Below, in pieces: positions 11,301-22,754 of a DNA stretch of 64,000 nucleotides; within the stretch, counting starts at the first letter, position 1, and each line of letters begins with the position of its first letter. Origin of the DNA: Agarophyton chilense. Lineage: Eukaryota > Rhodophyta > Florideophyceae > Gracilariales > Gracilariaceae. The notes under the pieces were generated by a model. That model was not told the DNA's origin. It saw only the letters and a program-made list of their open reading frames with translations, and ran no database searches. The stretch spans positions 186,001-250,000 of the forward strand of contig JARGXX010000117.1 of assembly GCA_030374765.1 (NCBI GenBank), written 5' to 3'. Made by a program: the position numbers and the translations under genes.

Positions 11301-13545
11301 GGAGACGCCAGCGCATAAGGCGGGCCGAGGGTTCGGAGATCTCCAGGAGCCAACGCAAGCATGCGCGGTCCGTATGGACTTTGAAACGAGTACCCATCAG
11401 AAAGGGGCGAAGTGTAGCTAAGGCCCACACAACGGCTAAAAATTCTTTCTCGGAGACCGAGTAGTTCCTTTCATGGACATTCAGGGAACGTGACCAGTAC
11501 CCAATAGGGTGACGTTCACCATCCTCAGAGGATTGGAGCAGTGCCAACCCTACTTGGTTTGCACTAGCATCGGTGTCCACTTCGTAAGGGAGCCCAGGAT
11601 TGGGTAGAGCCAAGATTGGCGGTGATGTTACGGCATTCACCAGTGCCGTGAAGGCAGACGCTTCCGCGTCGCCAAAAGATTCCAGTTCAACTGGTTGTCC
11701 CTTCGTCAGGAGCCTGTTGAGGGGGGTGGCAATATCCGAAAAGTTCGGGACGAATCGGCGATACACGTTACACAGACCTAAGAAGGATCGCAACTCCGTT
11801 TGAGTTTTCGGGTGTTTTTCTTCCTTCAAGGATTTCACTCGTACTTCATCGATTGAAAGCTGTCCGGGACGGATGATATGACCCAGTTACTTAACCGAAT
11901 CGGTGAAAAACTCGCACTTCTTGAGTTTCAAGGTGATTCCCGCGTCGCGGAGTATCTTCATTACGTCCCTGACGTGTTCGAGGTGGTCATCCAGCTTGTT
12001 GGAGAAGACAATAATGTCGTCTAAATACACTAGACACGTCCTCCACTTGAAGGGAGCCAACAGAATGTCTATCGCCCGTTGAAACGTTGCGGGGGCATTT
12101 GTCAACCCAAAAGGCATCCTCCGGAATCGGAAAAGTCCTTGATGACACCCGAAAGCCGTTTTGTCTCGATCTTCTTCCCTAATAGGGACTTTCCAGTAGC
12201 CCGAATTGACGTCAAGGGTAGAGAAAACATTAGCGCTCCCAAGGGAGTCGATGTATTCGTCCATCCGAGGGATCGGGTACACATCCTTAATGGTTACCTC
12301 GTTCAGGCGTCTGTAATCGATGCAGAAACGCCACGATCCATCCGGTTTCGGAACTAACACCACTGGTGAGGCCCAAGCGGACTGGGCAGGTTCAATTACG
12401 CCCGCTTTAAGCATCTTCTCCACCTGAGATTTCTCCTCTTCCCGAGCTTTCAGTCCAGCCCTGTAAAGGTGTTAGGCAATAGGCCGAGTGTTCGGTAACA
12501 AGTCGATGCGGTGTTCTATAATCCCAATAGTTCCAAGGGAACCATCCCACATGGGGGTAAATTCACGAAGCATGTGCCTCAGCTTCTCCCGATGAGATGC
12601 GGGTACATGGTTGAGATCCCATTTCTCCAATTCCTGAACAGGATCCGTCTGGTCTGCTCCTGTGATAGGGGCCGTAACCTCCTGAGGTTTAAAGTGTTCA
12701 GCGTGTGGAGCTGCAGTCGTATGCTCACCGTCTTCCGCGATTTCGGCAGTGTCCTCCCCCCCCTTAGGGTCCACCACACCAAGGACCTCTGCGATAGAGA
12801 TCTTTGTAGGTACGACCGCATGCGGGTGTGGAAGAACAGAACCCAGGATCTGGTGTTTGACCAAATGCTGCATTGTCTTTCCAAAGTGGGCTACGAAAAC
12901 CTTGAAAGGTTTATCCGGTTCCACGGAGACAACCCCATTCGCAAGGGCGAGTTGACGCCGCGTATACAGAGACGGGTTCGGTTGTACCACATGCACACCA
13001 ATTTGCTTGGTAACAACTGTGACCCAAACCTGGGTTTCTGGCGGGATAGCCACTGACTTCGCAACCTTTACCCGTGTAGACACCGGGTTTTTCTTCACAG
13101 ATTCCTGCGCGACAGGGAGAGGAACGCGTGTTCGCGCTGCTCCCTGTAAGGGTTTACGATCGATTGGGATCGTAGACCCGTCTTCGACTTCCACAGTTCT
13201 ATTCCGAGGACGGATGGCTTCCACGAAGCGGTCGCAAAAGTCACAACCCAGTATGACTGGTGCTGCAAGTGACTTGCATACAATAAACTCTAGCTGAACG
13301 AGATAGGAGCCTAACCTCACCATGAGGGAAATTGTACCCAGTGCCCGTAGCGGGTTGTTGTTCGCATCGGCGATATCCAAACGTGGACCGGTACGAACTT
13401 GAACCCGGAGCAGCGGGGGTAACAATTCAACATGAATTAAGTTAGGAGCGGCTCCTGTATCCAGGACAGATATTTGACGAACCATAAACTGGTTGGACAG
13501 GCCGAAGTCGGCGAATACTTTATAATTCCGCTTGGCCATTACCAT
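8390..13545 (-). mobile_element. pol region of the Ty3/gypsy element
   Basis: Parts in order along the minus strand: aspartic protease about 12472-13545 (active-site phrase LDTGAAPN), reverse transcriptase about 11887-12423 (YLDDIIVFS), RNase H and connecting regions about 10765-11838 (VDTDASANQVG and HTDRACLRWLL), integrase about 9205-10716 (DNGGQF and a following YHRQGNGQVERFNR), and a chromodomain at about 8390-8680 (VRYQVRWYGFS). The chromodomain marks the chromovirus branch of Ty3/gypsy, in which it steers integration to particular chromatin. The region carries a handful of breaks. Confidence 0.9.
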
Positions 13546-13739
13546 AACTCGATCCGGAATACGGAGATTACGGGACCGTATCCACGGGCGACGGAGGACA
13601 CTAAAGTATCCCTAGTTAACGTCGGTGTCAGCCGTTCTCCTTGAAAGGATAGTCACAGCTGGGGAGCGAAGCTGGAGCGCCTCGGGCGTCTTCAACTCCG
13701 GCTTAGAAGAAGCCCCTCCCGCAGGGGAGACTCCCAAGT

Positions 13740-15769
13740 TTAGTTTTTCGAAGCGGACCCCACCGAATTCGGTGCAGCTGCCTCGAAGGGGACCGGTTGT
13801 TCGCCGTTCGCGGGTACAAGTTCTGTATCCCGGTCAGCAAGGTGAGCTCGGAGTATCCTTTGTTCCTCATAGGACCTACTCGGGACTCGAGCTTTCTCCT
13901 CAGGGGTCAGAGCCTCGTACTGAGCGATAATTCGTGAACCCTCCCGCAGGGGAAATGTGCAGTCTGGTGCTTTGTGACCACGGAGGTAACACAAATAGCA
14001 AATCAGCTCTGCCGGGTTCGGTTTTGGACGTGAATCCACGCGACGTGGTGCTGTATCCCTCCATCCGGGGCGAGAGAACCGAGCAGCGGTATTCGCAAAA
14101 GGTAGCGATGCGGCTGGCACCCTCCGTCCTTGGGTATAGAGCGCAGGGTCTTCATCCGTAGTCGGAGCGGATGTCGACGGCAACTCAGATCTACCCATAG
14201 ATTCGGGATTACTTCCCATGAAGTGAATGTTATCATTAACCCCCACAGGGGCAGGGCCTCCTGCGAGTGACAAAGACGAGTTACCTCCATCGGCGAGGAG
14301 TGCACGTGTCGGCCGAGTCTTTCGGTTCTGCCGGGCACGGAGAGTATCCCCCTCAGTCTGGGCGTACTGAACCAGTTCCAAGTAGGTCAGCTTGCGCTTC
14401 TCTTCCCGATGTCGGGCAACCAATGCCCTTATCGAGGGGTCCAAACCATCCACAAACATGGTGCATCTCTCGTAGGCGGGGAATACATTCCGCATCGGTG
14501 AAACGCTTTATTCAAGCGAGTTGAATACACCGTTTCGGTTTCCATCGGCTTCTGCCGCGTATCCCTTAATGCAAGGATTGCTTCCTGAATCGCATTTCCA
14601 GTAGCGTATGACCTCAAGAGGTACTGCACCGCTTCGGGCCAGCACGTGACTTTCCCTTCCGAGGCTCGGGATGATCCACGGACGGAGTTGAACTGGTCTT
14701 CAGCCATCCCCTTTAAGAAATAGGGTAATGCAAGATACGCTTGCGCTTCACTCATACCGAGGATGTCAGCCTCCTGGACGAACCTCGCAAGGAAATCGAG
14801 CACCAGAATTGGGTCTGTTCCTGTGAACTCCCTCTTCTGTAGGGTGATGCTCAGCCTTTTGATGTAGTCCTTGACCTTACCCGTTCCGCGGCATGTTCGA
14901 TCTCCCGAAGGGTTATCCAACCGGTAATAGCGGTACGATAGCAGCTTCCGATAGAGAGGATTCGTCGGCTTCAGCTCCCTTAATCCAAGGTGTTTCCTAC
15001 CCTTCTTCCGGGTACGGATTGCCCCTTGAGAGGTGTAAGTAGCCTTCGACCGTGTCGCCCGGGATGACCGGCGTCCATCTTCACTATTCGAAGATTCGGA
15101 GGACGAACTCGATGACGAGCGATTGGGATCGGAATCCGATAAATCCTCTTGGAGGTGAACCCTCTTCTTGGACTTGCGGCGGTCCCGTTTAGCGGAGCGG
15201 TGTTCTTCGTTTTCCGAAACGTCGGGTTTATCCTTCGAGGCTTCTGTGTCTCCGTCCATACGGATAATGGCCTCGAGGGTGTCCAGCCGAGCTCGGAAGC
15301 GTTCCGCTTGCACACGGTGTTCCTCCACGAGGCTCCGGTACTCCTGGATAAAAACCCCAGGGGTACCAAAGCTTTCCAAAAGGGAGTTCATATCCCTCCT
15401 CAGGGTACGAAAGTCATCGGCGACTCCCCGCACCGGGGCGTCCTCTACCTTGAGGCGGAGGGTAGTAACCTCCTGAAGGAGCTCGATGTGAGCCGCGTTG
15501 GCGATATCGATTCGAGTCTCCAGGCGCTGTAATTCAGGGTCGGCCCGACTTTGGGGTGCTGCTGAGGGGGTCTCCACCACTGGAGCTGGGCCCACAGCCA
15601 CGACCTCTCGAGGACCTGAAACCACTGAGGGTGCTCTCCGAGTGTTCGGATCGATACCGGAATCGTTCCGATCTTCGGGAATTGAGCTCCTCGACCTAGG
15701 CTGGGCCGGGGGCACTGAATCCGCTTGACGGTTCGATCCAGTCCTGGAACCACGGGTAGGCGGCGACAT
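13740..15769 (-). mobile_element. gag region of the Ty3/gypsy element
   Basis: The N-terminal part is Pro/Ser/Arg-rich, followed by a short coiled coil, a run of serines with acidic residues, and a basic stretch. The capsid-like part follows (around FTGTDPILVLDFLARFVQEA). Further on lies one zinc knuckle, CYLCYLRGHKAPDC, of C-x2-C-x4-H-x4-C spacing, the nucleic-acid binding mark of nucleocapsid. It lies directly after the 5' LTR in coding direction, as expected. Confidence 0.85.
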
Positions 15770-15976
15770 GCTGCAGACACGACACCGACGATTCGGGGTA
15801 ACGATGAAATTCGATCACGAGATTCCCGGAGAACGGATGACGTAACACAAAACAAAAATAAAAACCAACTCCCCCCTTTCCAAAGGGGACCACTACAACA
15901 AATCTTCACGACTGTGCTTCCTCTTCCAAGAGATATTCCAACACGTGGATGACCAACCCAAAAGTCCGAGAGCGGA

Positions 15977-15994
15977 TTTTAAGTCGGGAGACCA
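15977..15994 (-). promoter_or_regulatory. Candidate primer binding site
   Basis: Two bases after the 5' LTR the coding strand reads TGGTCTCCCGACTTAAAA. The leading TGG would pair with a tRNA CCA end and the 2-bp offset is common in Ty3/gypsy elements. I could not match it to a particular tRNA, so the call rests on position and the first bases. Confidence 0.4.
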
Positions 15995-15996
15995 CT

Positions 15997-16919
15997 TGTG
16001 GAGCAAAACTCGGCGACGGGAAGTGCTCTCAAGGTGTTCGAAGCCTTGCTCCCTGGGGGAGGCAGACTCAGAGACAGAGCCCTCCGTTCCACCCGTAGTG
16101 TGGGGTGTAACTCCCACGGGGGATTCCGGCAGTACCGACGGAGGTGAGGGGTAGAAACCGTTGCGTCGGGAATGGGTCTGGGTATCCCAAAGAATGGGGG
16201 AAATTCCGGCGAAGAGGAAAAACGGGGCGAGGGTCGGGCACTAACAGGCACCGGACCTGAGAACCAGAAAAGGGGCGAACAAACAAAAGAAACCCAATAC
16301 AGGGGCGAAAACCTGTCCTCGAAAGGAAACACAAAAAGCACGCAACAAGTAAGCAGAACCCCCACGGGGTATCGTGCACGCAGGTCGTCTGAGCGGTCCC
16401 AAGGGGGTGGTTGCACGGAACCCAAACGTGGGCACTCTCCAAGTGGAGTCGTGTCCCTACGCCGGCGTTGCTAACCAGAGCCCGTTCCGGGTTGTAAGGC
16501 CGAAACGATGGCGACGAAGAACCTCTAAAGGTATGGAAGACCAACCTTGGTTCCCATTTACTCTGAGCTTCGGACTGTCAGATCTCGTTTCCCTAAGTAG
16601 GGCCCACTAACTAAACTCTACTAATTACAGTAGTGCACACCTGCTCAGGGTCATAAACGTGGAGATCCCACTGTCAGGGCCCAAAAGTCCAACGTTCTAA
16701 CAAATATCCGGAAATCGATGCCGATATTAAGCCACGTGTATCACGGGGCCAATCCAACCATGGGCCATCCGAATCTTCCCTTCATAGGCGAACTCTAACC
16801 AGAAAACAGTGCCACCTCAGCACACCTTAGAGGGAATCATAGTCATAACCCTCGGAGGGTTCAACCCTCATTCTATGAGTTGCATCTTCAAGTATCCTCT
16901 AACTGGGCGTTGCTCTACA
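15997..16919 (-). repeat. LTR (5' LTR of the element)
   Basis: This is the copy upstream of gag, 923 bp, the same length as 5128-6050 with about 20 substitutions by eye and no indels. It would carry the element's promoter. No canonical TATA box stands out. Confidence 0.95.
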
Positions 16920-16924
16920 CTAAA
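16920..16924. repeat. Target site duplication, right copy (CTAAA)
   Basis: An exact repeat of 5123-5127, directly after the right LTR. Confidence 0.9.
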
Positions 16925-17637
16925 TTGTCTAATATGCCTAAGATAATCATATCTAGCACTCTTTACTTGTTTTTAATAAATAGTACATCGGAAATTTGTC
17001 ATGGGTGATCCATATCAGTCATATTTAAACAAATTCATCTACTGTTTTAATACATTTTACTTTTGTACAAGCTCACTATCCTGCTAAAGATGTTTATTTA
17101 AATCATACGTATAGTAGAAAAAAAGTAACACAAAACTTTTTAAGACTTTATCAAAACGTTTTTAAGTTATAATAGATTTACAAAAAGACATAAGACTTAG
17201 CGTTTCTTCATATGTACCATCTAAAACCCTCTCAGATGTTCAACCAAAGAAACGTTTTACAAAACTCATATTTTCTTTGTAATTATCGTGTTAAGAAAGG
17301 TTGTAGAAGTCTGGTTCATCAACGTTCACATTTTTTGTACAAATACATAACTTTTTGCATACCCTTTTCTAATGAGACTTTTTTGACATATATAACGCAG
17401 GCTTGCGTTTATGGTGCGTTTTCAATTTTTTTTTTCATTTTGGTATAGTTCTAACCAAGTTTGACTTTTCACTTTGCGTCATATTTGATAACATTTAACA
17501 TTCAAAAACAGTTTTGCAATTATTTATGCACGATGAAGTATTATAGCACAGATAACGCTTACTTCTACGCGTTTTTGTGTAAGAAAAGAATGCCGTTTAG
17601 CTCAAACATTGCTTGAATTCTAACCAAACAGAGCTTA

Positions 17638-17669
<32 letters not shown>

Positions 17670-19282
17670 TTTTTGGGCTTATTAGTTTTTGCGCGATATT
17701 AGTTAGGATCATGTCTTAGTAGTCCAACATAATAATTTGCATATGTATTTGGCGAGATAAAGACGGTACACAAGGCATAAGGGAGCTCTATATCGTATAG
17801 AGGATATGTTTAAGAAACAAGGTTTCTGACTTGAAAAGGTTTTATTCGAGGAGAAATTGGCTCTACGGTACAGAAAACATTTTTGGCCCGGTTTTAGGAA
17901 GGGATATGTTTTTGAAACCTATCAACGTCCGGCTTTGCTTTCTTCAAGTGGAGGCATTTTGTTTCAAAGGCAAAGACTTGGTAAAGCACGTTTGAAACCG
18001 GAATTACTCGCCCGAGCAGGTCTTGTTGGCTTGCCGATCACCTTTGCAGACATACATGATACGTCTGTAAGAGATCCCCGCGTAGCTGCGCGAACGCAGT
18101 AAGACACTAAGCTACCGTCGGAAGTCGATACGTCTTCCGTTCTCCGCGGTAAGTTCCAAAAGAGGATTACGTCAGAGGATTCCACGTAGATACAGGGGTT
18201 TCGAGGGGTTTCCTGGGAGAGACTACACATGCATTGGGTGAAAACGGACATTCCGTACTTCCGTACTGACTTTTCCACTTGGGCTCGCCAATTATATGAG
18301 GGTGAATTAGAAAAGACAATGCTGGGGTTTCTTTGATGGCAAATGTGGAATAAAATGATTCTGCGTATGAGAAGATAAAGGAAAAAGTAGTCGGTGACGA
18401 CACGCTTTTGAGGTCGGAAAGACCTAAGAGACTTGATGCCTTTTTCGTAGTTCGTGTCTTACGCTAACCTTTAGCCCCTGTTTTGAGCTGGGATCACACT
18501 ATAATGTGCAGACAGACAGACAAAAAAAAACGTGGTCCGCACATTTAGTGATGGGTTCACTGGGGTCAGCTTCTATCTCATACAAGGCTACCGAGCCTAA
18601 AAATGGAACATGTTTCGACATCAGTGGAAATACGACTTGTCTATCTCGAGCGTGAGTGACCGTCCGAGGTTGAGACTCCAAGAGTACTTCGGCTGATCGG
18701 TACGTCGAAATCATAGGGATCAGGATGATATTTTGAAAGGCTTGCCGCCTGTAAGAATAATCCAACTTGGTAAGCCTGAACGAAGTGGGCATTCGTTGCA
18801 GACACCAATGCAAATTCCTTTTGGTTCCCCGGGCCATGTGAACTGCAATTCCATCGGGTGAAAGCGGATCGCATACGTCTCTTATTGTACTCCAAGTGCC
18901 ACAGTTCTCGATGGAAATGGTTGCAAGTGGTTTCACTCTGCTCGAAATTTGAGAGCGCAAAGATATTGAGATATCAGAAACGACTTCCAATGAAAATCAT
19001 GGATTGTACATTTCGCTCCCCATACGTCTCGATCCGCCCGTTATGGTGACACGATTTTGTCTTGCTCCCCAGATTTCTGAGATCCAGCGCTAGACTAGAA
19101 GAGATAGGAGCGGAAAAGTATATAGTTCAAGGACTTTTGACCAGACGTTCTTCCCTACTGATTTGCTCTATTTCTACTCCGCTTCTCTTGTAAATATATT
19201 GTATTGTTGCGGTAGCAAAACGAATACGATCTCCTCGCGGGCAGGAGAATAGAGCTCCTTGGTCGCAGAATCGCTCTTGCCG
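16925..19282. other. AT-rich gene-poor spacer
   Basis: About 2.4 kb, strongly AT-rich to roughly 17850 and more balanced after that. The reading frames at 17857-18102 (plus) and 18499-18990 (minus) lack an ATG start at their head and match nothing I know. A TA microsatellite lies inside. The last few hundred bases should hold the promoter of the LON-domain gene. Confidence 0.5.
17639..17664. repeat. (TA)n microsatellite
   Basis: Thirteen uninterrupted TA units within an AT-rich spacer. Confidence 0.9.
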
Positions 19283-20065
19283 ATGTTGTTTAGAAAAGGC
19301 CTCGCTCCCCTGACGGAGGGAGAAACAATGTTTTTCAAGAATTGGAAAGAACTTCCGGACAATAATGTTTCAGAGCTAGTGCTAATCCCGAGCGAAGAAG
19401 TATTATTCCCTTTGATGCCAGTCCCGGGAAGTGTGGATTTGGAAGGTCTGAATCTTACAAAACCGTACTCATGTGAAGCATCTCGTCCTTTTGGTCTGGT
19501 CTATCGAGACCCCGAGCTGAGTATGATAGCCAAGGTGGGTTGTACGGTTACGTTTATGACGTCAAACGTGCGTAAGGCTCCATTTCCCGCCAGCCAATCC
19601 CTTTCAACTTCTTTGAGTTTTGTGGGCATGTGTCCTGTTGGGAAGAAACGGTTCAAAATCATTAGAATCCTTGGAGCTGATTCTGATGGTCGCGACCGTG
19701 CTTTAGTACACGAGTACGAAGACAAACCTCCCATAGAGGACCTTACCCTTTTGGTCAAGAACCTGTGCGACACTTATCTCGCAGTTGTTAAATGTCGCGA
19801 AAAACTTAACGCGTATTTGTGGCATGAAAGTGTCACTATGTACGAATTAGCACCAGCAGGAAATGTGAAGAAACGTGATGAACAAGGATGGCCATCGGTT
19901 TCTTCGATGGAAAGGCTATCTTTCAGCTTCTGCTATATTCTTTTTCTGGGATCCAAAGATATGCAAGCCCTCTTGCATACGGATGATATCGCTCTGCGAC
20001 TAGAATACATGTGGGAAGTTCTTGAAAGAGATGAAGTCATGTTAAACAGGATAATACACGCATAG
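19283..20065 (+). CDS. LON N-terminal (substrate-binding) domain protein
   Basis: A 260-residue protein formed almost entirely of the LON substrate-binding fold. The N-terminal beta part starts near residue 35 with LIPSEEVLFPLMPVPGSVDL, the counterpart of the usual LPLFPLxxVLFPG. It passes through RPFGLVYRDPE and IAKVGCTVTF and ends in GKKRFKIIRIL. The C-terminal helical part has SVSSMERLSFSFCYILF and a final leucine/aspartate-rich helix. There is no AAA+ ATPase or Ser-Lys protease domain, so this is a stand-alone LON-domain protein like those of bacteria and plastids. In such proteins the domain binds substrates or partners; the client here is unknown. The start is the first ATG (19283); an ATG about 14 codons on is possible. 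No clear transit peptide is visible. Confidence 0.8.
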   Translation: MLFRKGLAPLTEGETMFFKNWKELPDNNVSELVLIPSEEVLFPLMPVPGSVDLEGLNLTKPYSCEASRPFGLVYRDPELSMIAKVGCTVTFMTSNVRKAPFPASQSLSTSLSFVGMCPVGKKRFKIIRILGADSDGRDRALVHEYEDKPPIEDLTLLVKNLCDTYLAVVKCREKLNAYLWHESVTMYELAPAGNVKKRDEQGWPSVSSMERLSFSFCYILFLGSKDMQALLHTDDIALRLEYMWEVLERDEVMLNRIIHA

Positions 20066-20911
20066 TTAAGTTCATGAAATTATGTAGCAATGCTCGGCTT
20101 GGATGAGATACTTAACTGCCTGTATGCGGAAGAGCTTTTGCTGCAGAAGTTGACTATGAAAGTCCATGCGATTTACATCATTAAAATACTTCACATGCCT
20201 ACTGGCCTTTTCTTTTTGCACTGGTAGAAAATATTGATTATGAATACATCCAGACAAATTATCATGCTACATTTTCCCCAAAAGCGATTACTCCAACGTT
20301 TACAAACGATGTAGATATATACGTTTTTGCTTCACGGACCCATTTCTTACCACGGCGTTTCACAAAGGATTGAATTGTCTGCATTTAGAATATCGAATTG
20401 ACATTGTTCTTGGTGATTCAATACGCAGTTCGAAGCCAGTGCAACCACGACAAAACATACCACAAGGTAGTGAGAAAGCTAACTGTCGTTTGAAGTGAGT
20501 CTATAAGACAGTCGGCCGAATTGTCACTCTTTTTGATTCACAATATTTTAATACTGGAAAAGTCATGTTGCCGATAGGTCACTTGCTGTTGTGACGTGTT
20601 GCAGATAGAAAGCGAGGAGAGCAGCCAATTGGGGGAGTTTCTTCAGATCAAGATCTCATTTGAGCTCGTTGCCATTGGGTCCATTTTGCTAAATTTCACA
20701 TGCCCTGTCCAGAGCTCTCGCTACGACAGAAGTTTACAAGGGTTTCAAATAGAATCAACTTTTCACCACCCACAACATTCGTACGACACTACAATACACC
20801 CCCTCCCCTGCGCATCGAATCACCACCGCAAGGTTTCGACCCTCTGTCTTCACCCAGCCCGCTTCCTCCTCTTTCGCCAGAATTTAATACAACAGTTGCG
20901 TATTGTTCACC
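20066..20911. promoter_or_regulatory. Intergenic region and leader of the gamma linker gene
   Basis: No coding evidence. The last 150 bases before the ATG at 20912 are rich in C and T (for example CACCCCCTCCCC near 20796), typical of a transcribed leader in this window. No certain TATA box was found. Confidence 0.4.
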
Positions 20912-21754
20912 ATGATCGCCTTCGCACCGTCCACTGCGCTTACGTCGGCTCGAGTGGCCACTTCTGGCAGCTCATTCACGACAAACGTTCCGTGTGTATC
21001 GCCCAGCCGTAGACCGCACAATGCCCCTACAATGGCGCTACGTCGATCGCTCGTAAAGCCAACTGGGACAACCGGCACTTCCTATGGCGGAGCTGCCACA
21101 ATTCTAAATATGGCTGATGGATATATGGCTAAGTCTGTGCTCAATCAATACCTCAACATATCTCAACCAACTGGTGTTTATGGTGTGCAGTGCGCAGAAG
21201 GTTCCGTTCAGGGTGCTGCCGATGCTACCAGAGTCCGGGCTCTCAGCAATCGCTTCCGGGCAAAGCAAGCGAGTCCGGCGAAGAAGTACGGTGATTTGTA
21301 TGAAAATCGCAAGAACGCCGTCTTAGCCGACCATATTTGCCAATACGAGGAGTCCTTGTTCACCAAGTACCCAAAGCTTTCCAGCACTTACAATCTCGCT
21401 CGCAGTGAGGCTTACGGTACATGCATTCGTTATGCAACCCCGGAAAGCGTTCAGGAAGCAGCAATGATGCGTTATATGGACATTCAACAGAACATCGCTG
21501 CAAATCCCACCGGCGTGTACAATTCGTCCTGCAACGAGGGGACCGTCAGAGGCCAAGCGGAACAACTTCGCGTCGCTGCATTGAACGTTGCCTACCGAAA
21601 CGCGCAGAAGCCAATTGGCCAAATTATGAACGAAAGATACCAGCAGAAGAAGTATGGATATAACATGTGCCATGGATGCACTTATGAGGAGTCTCTCGTC
21701 AGCAAGTACCCCGCTATTGGCGCCGCTTTCCGTCAGAAGTCGTACGGATACTGA
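20912..21754 (+). CDS. Phycoerythrin gamma-type phycobilisome rod linker
   Basis: A 280-residue nuclear-encoded, plastid-targeted protein. About 40 residues at the front look like a transit peptide (MIAFAPSTALTSARVATS). The mature part is an internal duplication: two units begin PTGVY at about residues 86 and 199 and each ends with YEESL-x2-KYP. In each unit a Cys follows the PTGVY phrase and a second Cys lies just before YEESL, candidate bilin attachment sites. Gamma subunits of red algal phycoerythrin sit in the hexamer hole, link rods and carry bilins. The length and duplicated design fit this family; which phycoerythrin type it serves cannot be told. The start is the ATG at 20912 in a good context (CACCATG); the frame upstream lacks another ATG. 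Confidence 0.9.
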   Translation: MIAFAPSTALTSARVATSGSSFTTNVPCVSPSRRPHNAPTMALRRSLVKPTGTTGTSYGGAATILNMADGYMAKSVLNQYLNISQPTGVYGVQCAEGSVQGAADATRVRALSNRFRAKQASPAKKYGDLYENRKNAVLADHICQYEESLFTKYPKLSSTYNLARSEAYGTCIRYATPESVQEAAMMRYMDIQQNIAANPTGVYNSSCNEGTVRGQAEQLRVAALNVAYRNAQKPIGQIMNERYQQKKYGYNMCHGCTYEESLVSKYPAIGAAFRQKSYGY

Positions 21755-22754
21755 GCGTTTGTTTCTCGTTGCTGTCATCGCTCTACAAAACGAGTCATAC
21801 AAACCATACTTAAAGACACCTGTGAGGCGACCGAAAATTTTCTTGTCCAATAGTGACGACCCGATCGCGGTATGAGTTTTAATCTCCCCAAAAGCGCAAG
21901 GCTTCGTCGTAAAACTAAAAAGCATTTGCTCTTGAATATGCCTGAAAGCCTTTATCTTGGCACTTGTAGAAATCTAGTACCTATAGTAGTACAACTACTA
22001 AAGGCCTTTTCCTTGAACCCTTCTAAAAGTCCCTGTTCCTCAAGTTCTCCCCTAATAGAGAGCCTTCGCCTTGAACGCTGGGGGCATCTTCTTTAACAAA
22101 TCCGGAGCACCGATGAGCCCTCAAATGCACTCCCAATAACATGGCAACGAAGGTGTGCCGGAGAGGCAAAAACTACAAACATGGCCACTTCCGTACTTTT
22201 ACGAACGACTATTTTCCTACCACTATCATGGAAGCTTGCAGTTATGTTTGAAGTGTGAAATGATCGCATGTTTGTCACCTTTTGGAGAAATCTTTGCCAG
22301 TATTGTTGGTTGACGTTTCTTTATAGCAGAAAGTTTTTTTTTAGCTGCTGCTGCTGCTGCTTGTCAAAAGAAGTCATCGAGCCCGTCCGATTTTGTCCGG
22401 TCATTCAGCTTTGGGCAAATCCGGGAAAGACTTTCGTTTGCCTGAATAGGCTGGGTTCTTAATTCATCCAGGCTCCGTTTGCTTTTGGCTTCCACACGTG
22501 GTTGGGATACGTGCAAGTCAATGAGGTTGACAATTGGCTTTCATTTTATTCTTTATTTCTGAATTCGTTCAACAAAACTACGTGAGATCTTCCAGAAGAC
22601 CGTACATGCCGGGATGGTTCAAGTAAAGCACCACTCCATACTGGTATTACACACAGAGCGATAGTATTCGTACAAATGGTTGTGCAGACGCACATGGCGC
22701 ACCTTTGGTTCACCAGTGAAAAGTAATGGCGGGCTACAATTCACGTGTAATGGT
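21755..22754. other. Intergenic, no gene seen
   Basis: One kilobase between the stop of the gamma linker gene and the stop of the minus-strand gene at 22755. It holds only short frames and a small GCT repeat at 22344-22360. Nothing here looks conserved. Confidence 0.5.

Larger units (their letters stand above)
5128..16919 (-). mobile_element. Ty3/gypsy LTR retrotransposon, chromovirus-like
   Basis: An 11.8-kb element coded on the minus strand. It has paired 923-bp LTRs (5128-6050 and 15997-16919), each starting TGT and ending ACA, and a CTAAA target duplication. In coding order it carries gag with a CCHC zinc knuckle, aspartic protease (DTGA), reverse transcriptase (YLDD), RNase H, integrase with an SDNGG motif, and a C-terminal chromodomain. 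A polypurine tract adjoins the 3' LTR at 6051-6063. The LTRs differ at roughly 20 sites by eye (about 2%), so the insertion is young in evolutionary terms. It looks structurally whole but its pol carries a handful of breaks (about four to six), so I treat it as a fossil copy. A long ORF on the opposite strand lies between pol and the 3' LTR. Confidence 0.95.

Noticed and set aside
17857-18102. 81-codon plus-strand frame
   Set aside because: It begins at TTG, is short, and has no recognisable content.
18499-18990. 163-codon minus-strand frame
   Set aside because: It has no ATG at its head and matches no family; composition does not look clearly coding.
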